47,789 nucleotides of DNA. Source: a virus. The notes under the pieces are model-generated. The model searched no databases. It was given only the letters and a program-made list of their open reading frames with translations, and was not told where the DNA came from. The stretch is from IMG/VR virus record IMGVR_UViG_3300013093_001722, positions 1-47,789 of that record; one strand, written 5' to 3'. Shown here in pieces: positions 47,671-47,789 of this stretch (positions are counted from its first letter, which is position 1; every line of letters starts with the position of its first letter). The position numbers were made by a program, and so were the translations under genes.

Positions 47671-47789
47671 TCTTCAACTCCAAAATGTAGTTTAATCTTC
47701 TTGCTATTCTTTTCAAATTCTTTTAAGGCCAAATCGCTCGTGTAACATTCTTCCGTCCACAATGACTCAGCACATTCCTGCACAATCAA
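47667..47789 (-). CDS. Small conserved phage protein, N-terminus cut by window edge
   Basis: The last 40 residues of a minus-strand gene are present, starting outside the window. It begins in the window with LIVQECAESLW and ends LHFGVEE. The same two motifs (LIVREC and HFGVEE) occur in the partial gene at 1-217, so they are paralogues. The stop TGA overlaps the next ATG (ATGA). The function is unknown. Confidence 0.78.
   Translation of the reverse strand: MIVQECAESLWTEECYTSDLALKEFEKNSKKIKLHFGVEE

Overview
This window is a piece of a tailed-phage genome of the T4-like type (contractile-tail Caudoviricetes, T4 superfamily). The diagnostic genes are a family B DNA polymerase (gp43-like) beside a sliding clamp (gp45-like), a gp44-like clamp loader, PhoH, a phage GroES, a MazG-like pyrophosphohydrolase, a DsbA-like DNA-binding protein, very long T4-type tail fibre genes, and TAAATA-type late promoter motifs. 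The host is probably a Gram-negative bacterium: there is an inner/outer membrane spanin pair with a lipobox, and several promoters are near-perfect sigma-70 promoters. The sequence is AT-rich by eye, densely packed, and nearly all on the minus strand. I cannot name the species; the gene set suggests an aquatic T4-like phage.

Layout. Positions 1-5300: small conserved protein, sliding clamp, DNA polymerase, membrane protein, DsbA-like protein, RibD/dCMP-type deaminase. Positions 5274-12779: an accessory block containing a HAD nucleotidase fusion, two small proteins whose N-termini resemble T4 capsid-targeting peptides, and a 1421-residue protein with four enzyme-like modules (HExxH metallopeptidase-like, pol-beta-type nucleotidyltransferase, ligase-type nucleotidyltransferase, HxGH nucleotidylyltransferase). 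Positions 12831-17562: structural-looking genes, then ClpA, peptide deformylase and a J-protein under a strong sigma-70 promoter with an overlapping palindrome. Positions 17620-23284: holin-like protein, membrane proteins, a glycosyltransferase, a spanin pair and two conserved T4-like proteins. Positions 23397-28568: phoH (plus strand), a bidirectional terminator, the clamp loader operon, MazG-like protein, a GIY-YIG homing endonuclease, GroES and a DNA polymerase III alpha-like fragment. Positions 28568-41108: three fibre-like genes and an Ig-like-repeat protein. Positions 41178-47789: SufD-like, SufC-like and superoxide dismutase genes, a membrane-anchored basic protein, UV damage endonuclease, QueD behind a preQ1-riboswitch-like leader, ClpP, an MBD4-like DNA glycosylase and small conserved genes.

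How it fits together. The phage carries replication proteins, host takeover and stress functions (proteolysis by a probable phage ClpAP, folding by DnaJ and GroES, deformylation, Fe-S and superoxide handling, DNA repair), lysis genes and tail adsorption genes. Early genes use consensus sigma-70 promoters. Three of them have exactly six bases between TATAAT and the ATG, which predicts leaderless mRNAs. Structural genes tend to have a TAAATA late motif followed by a short leader. The most unusual items are the multi-enzyme protein with possible prohead-protease sites, the leaderless promoter architecture, the candidate preQ1 riboswitch in front of queD, and the SufC-SufD-SOD module with degenerate SufC motifs.
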